A stretch of 64,000 bases of DNA from Arenimonas terrae (GTDB lineage: Bacteria > Pseudomonadota > Gammaproteobacteria > Xanthomonadales > Xanthomonadaceae), in contig NZ_SMDR01000001.1 of the NCBI RefSeq assembly GCF_006265115.1, positions 868,001 through 932,000 of the forward strand. The letters are read 5' to 3'. Below the pieces are notes generated by a model that made no database searches, was not told where the DNA came from, and saw only the letters and a list, made by a program, of their open reading frames with translations. Each line of letters starts with the position of its first letter. The stretch's first letter is position 1. The position numbers and the translations under genes are program-made. Positions 62,259 to 64,000 of this stretch are shown here, in pieces.

Positions 62259-63356
62259 TCAGTCTTTCCGACCGTCGCAGCGCATGCGCAGGATCGACCC
62301 GTCCTCGACTGCGCCGTTGGCGAACACCAGCTTCATCATGCTGTCGTCGACGATCTCGAAGCGGGCGGTATTGTCGGCGGCCACGGGCTCGTCGACCGGC
62401 TGCATCTCGAAACCGCCGGCGACCGGCACGATACGCGAAGGAACGTCCCAGGGCGCCGCCTGCGGGTGGTCGACGCGGGTCAGCACGGTGTCGGCGCCGG
62501 TGCGGATCACCTCGTAGACGATGGTCAGGCCGTTGTAGGGCTGGCACCAGGTGCCGGTGAAGAAGGCGACGTCGCTGCGCGACGGGCCGGCGGGGACCGG
62601 CGCGACCTGCGTGACCGCGGGTGCGGGGGCGGGCGCCGGAGGCGCGGAACGGGCGGCCGCGGCCGCGGCTTCCGTTGCGGCCTCGACGTTTTCGATGGCG
62701 TCCGCAGGCAGCGGCGCCTCTTGGGCGGAAATCGCCGCCTCGGCAAGCTCCGCCGACGATGGCTCGGCGGCGGCGGGCACCGAGCGCTGCTCCGCCTCGG
62801 GTGCCTGCGCCGGTGCCGGTGCGCGTGCGAACCACAGTGCGGCCGCAGCGCCCAGCGCCGCAACGGCGACCAGGGCAAGACCGATGCTCACGCCGTGGCG
62901 CGCACCGGCGCGGGGCGTCGCGAGCGGCGGCGCAACCGATCGCACCGGCGCCGACCCCGGCGCCCCCATCGCCTTGATCGCGGCGACCAGGGGCAGCAGG
63001 TGCTGCTCCATCGGCGATTTCCAGGCATCGACCCACTGCGCCGACGAGATGTAGAACTCGAGCGCGCCCGAAGGCGTCACCTCGCGGATGCGCACCGGCA
63101 GCACGGGCTTGGTCTTGCTCACCGCGCGCTCGACTTCCTTGCGCACGAACTGCGATTCGTTGGACTGGTCCGACAGCACCAGCACCAGGGCGCGGGCCTC
63201 GCCGATGGCGTCGATGATCGCTTCGCCGTATTCGACGCCGGGACCGACGTCGCGCGGCGCGACCCAGCAGCGGATGCCCTGCTCTTCCAGATACCCGACG
63301 ATGCGGAACGCCACGTCGCGATCGGCGCTGGCGTAACTGACGAAAACATCCGCCAT
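62259..63356 (-). CDS. Membrane-anchored TIR-domain protein
   Basis: A 365-aa protein. Residues 1-128 form a TIR domain (DVFVSYASADRDVAFRIV, CWVAPRDVGPGVEYGEAI, ALVLVLSDQSNESQFVRKEVERA). The catalytic Glu of NADase TIRs would fall in the V41-A46 segment, where E42 and E45 are candidates; alignment with SARM1 places a Gly at that exact position. Residues 156-177 are one transmembrane helix preceded by Arg/His, which puts the TIR in the cytoplasm. Then come an Ala/Pro/Glu-rich linker (178-260) and a C-terminal beta-rich domain (261-365) in the periplasm with two cysteines (C271 and one near the end). It is the first gene of the operon with the cyclase protein. Confidence 0.87.
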   Translation of the reverse strand: MADVFVSYASADRDVAFRIVGYLEEQGIRCWVAPRDVGPGVEYGEAIIDAIGEARALVLVLSDQSNESQFVRKEVERAVSKTKPVLPVRIREVTPSGALEFYISSAQWVDAWKSPMEQHLLPLVAAIKAMGAPGSAPVRSVAPPLATPRAGARHGVSIGLALVAVAALGAAAALWFARAPAPAQAPEAEQRSVPAAAEPSSAELAEAAISAQEAPLPADAIENVEAATEAAAAAARSAPPAPAPAPAVTQVAPVPAGPSRSDVAFFTGTWCQPYNGLTIVYEVIRTGADTVLTRVDHPQAAPWDVPSRIVPVAGGFEMQPVDEPVAADNTARFEIVDDSMMKLVFANGAVEDGSILRMRCDGRKD

Positions 63357-63479
63357 CGGTGATCCCGGAGGTGAGCTCCGGGGCAGTCTATGCAGGCGGC
63401 GCGGTGGCCGCCAGCCTGCGGGCCGGCCCGCGCCCCCGCACCGGGGGAGTCGGTACGCAGACGCGGGCCGGTCGCGGGG

Positions 63480-63716
63480 TCAGCCGACGCGCAACATCCT
63501 GTCGCCGCGGCCTTCGGTGTAGGAACTGGCCCGGGCGTAGCCGCTGCTGCGGCCGTAGCCGGTGCCGAAATCGCGGGCGCGGTAGCGCGGGGCGTTGTGG
63601 GCCGGGGCGTCCGGCGCCACCACGTTCACGACCGGGGCCGCGATGGCGCGGGCCGCATTCACCGCCGGAACCGGGCGGCTCGGGAAGAGGCGGTAGAAGT
63701 CAGTCAGGGTCTTCAT
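63480..63716 (-). CDS. Small protein of unknown function
   Basis: A 78-aa frame with no family I can name. The N-terminus (LTDFYRLFPSRPVP) is followed by an Ala/Val/Pro-rich middle and a Gly/Ser/Arg/Tyr-rich tail; no membrane helix or signal is convincing. Support comes from its position: a 93-nt AT-richer upstream region contains GGTGT/ACACC inverted elements (about 63734-63760) and separates it from the next gene. It may be a stress-type small protein; it could also be non-coding. Confidence 0.45.
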   Translation of the reverse strand: MKTLTDFYRLFPSRPVPAVNAARAIAAPVVNVVAPDAPAHNAPRYRARDFGTGYGRSSGYARASSYTEGRGDRMLRVG

Positions 63717-63809
63717 GGCGTAGGCCTTGTGAGTTGGTGTGCTGGTAATCTACAACACCTAAGAAGGTCCGCCATGGGCCGGAAGTCACGATCCGCGAAA
63801 TTATTCAAT

Positions 63810-64000
63810 TCAATGACTTATGGCACCCTCTTCGGGCCCGCCCAAGGTCTCGGCCAGGCCGCTGCGGGCCAGGAAGGCCTCGAAATCGGTGATCGTGAGC
63901 ATCTCCCGCACCGCCGCAGCCTTGTCCGGCGAGCGCTCGTAATAGGCCCGGGCGATGCGGTAACCCATCCAGTAGCCCAGGTCCGCGGGCCGGTCCTGCC
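63810..64000 (-). CDS. C-terminus of a probable DUF2268/GldB-like protein (5' part outside window)
   Basis: The last 62 codons of a gene entering from the right edge: DLGYWMGYRIARAYYERS, then DKAAAVREMLTITDFEAFLARSG and a stop at 63810-63812. The G-Y-W-x-G-Y-R-I-A-x-x-Y-Y pattern is what I know from the C-terminal end of DUF2268 putative zinc proteases and GldB-like lipoproteins. Only this tail is visible, so the HExxH motif that would confirm it lies outside the window. Confidence 0.55.
   Translation of the reverse strand, partial: QDRPADLGYWMGYRIARAYYERSPDKAAAVREMLTITDFEAFLARSGLAETLGGPEEGAISH

Noticed and set aside
60481-63356. Canonical Thoeris or CBASS defence locus
   Set aside because: There is no ThsA-type NADase, CD-NTase or dedicated effector gene; the TIR and cyclase architecture differs from both.

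Overview
The window is about 64 kb of very GC-rich, densely coding chromosomal DNA. I infer a gammaproteobacterium of the Xanthomonadales (Lysobacter/Luteimonas-like). The reasons are the base composition, the gammaproteobacterial order bamC-dapA / gcvR-bcp, a phoB-phoR-ppk1-ppx block, the many Xanthomonad-like envelope and efflux genes, and palindromic intergenic repeats. I see no prophage, plasmid, CRISPR or intact insertion sequence, no rRNA, and one tRNA.

Layout. 1-13 kb is housekeeping: pcnB (cut by the left edge), tRNA-Glu(CUC), fdxA, bamC-dapA facing gcvR-bcp across a divergent promoter region, PIN-PhoH, DUF1275, thiD, a Bax-inhibitor-like membrane protein, a Tat-exported unknown, NAD-type isocitrate dehydrogenase, an AhpD-like protein overlapping a glutaredoxin, and a BepA-like protease. 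13-23 kb is a phosphate block: a Pho box, phoB, phoR, ppk1 and ppx, then a convergent TonB receptor, then a glycosyltransferase plus PAP2 phosphatase pair behind a three-half-site Pho box. 23.1-23.65 kb is the only long gene-free stretch and holds two large perfect inverted repeats. 23.6-37.4 kb carries peptidases, rlmJ, an oxidoreductase, a PIN-like protein, a MacA/MacB-type exporter, a Yip1 protein, DUF3667 and a polysaccharide deacetylase.

At 37.4-39.4 kb a NarL-type response regulator sits beside only the last ~60 codons of its sensor kinase. The kinase is joined at about 38,235 to a 5'-truncated beta-propeller/alpha-beta hydrolase gene on the other strand, which is a clear breakpoint. 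39.5-46.2 kb holds small stress and hydrolase genes. 46.3-50.8 kb has a protein with an internally duplicated domain and a TetR-HlyD-ABC exporter set. 50.8-60.4 kb has map and a LysR-controlled RND efflux operon that also encodes two SDR-family proteins.

The most unusual system is at the right end (60.5-63.4 kb). A membrane-anchored TIR protein is transcribed 5 nt ahead of a protein combining a TRAFs-binding-like helical region, a SLOG-like nucleotide-binding fold and a class III nucleotidyl cyclase domain. I read this as a two-gene nucleotide-signalling module; its function is unknown. The window closes with a small unknown gene and the C-terminus of a probable DUF2268/GldB-like protein.
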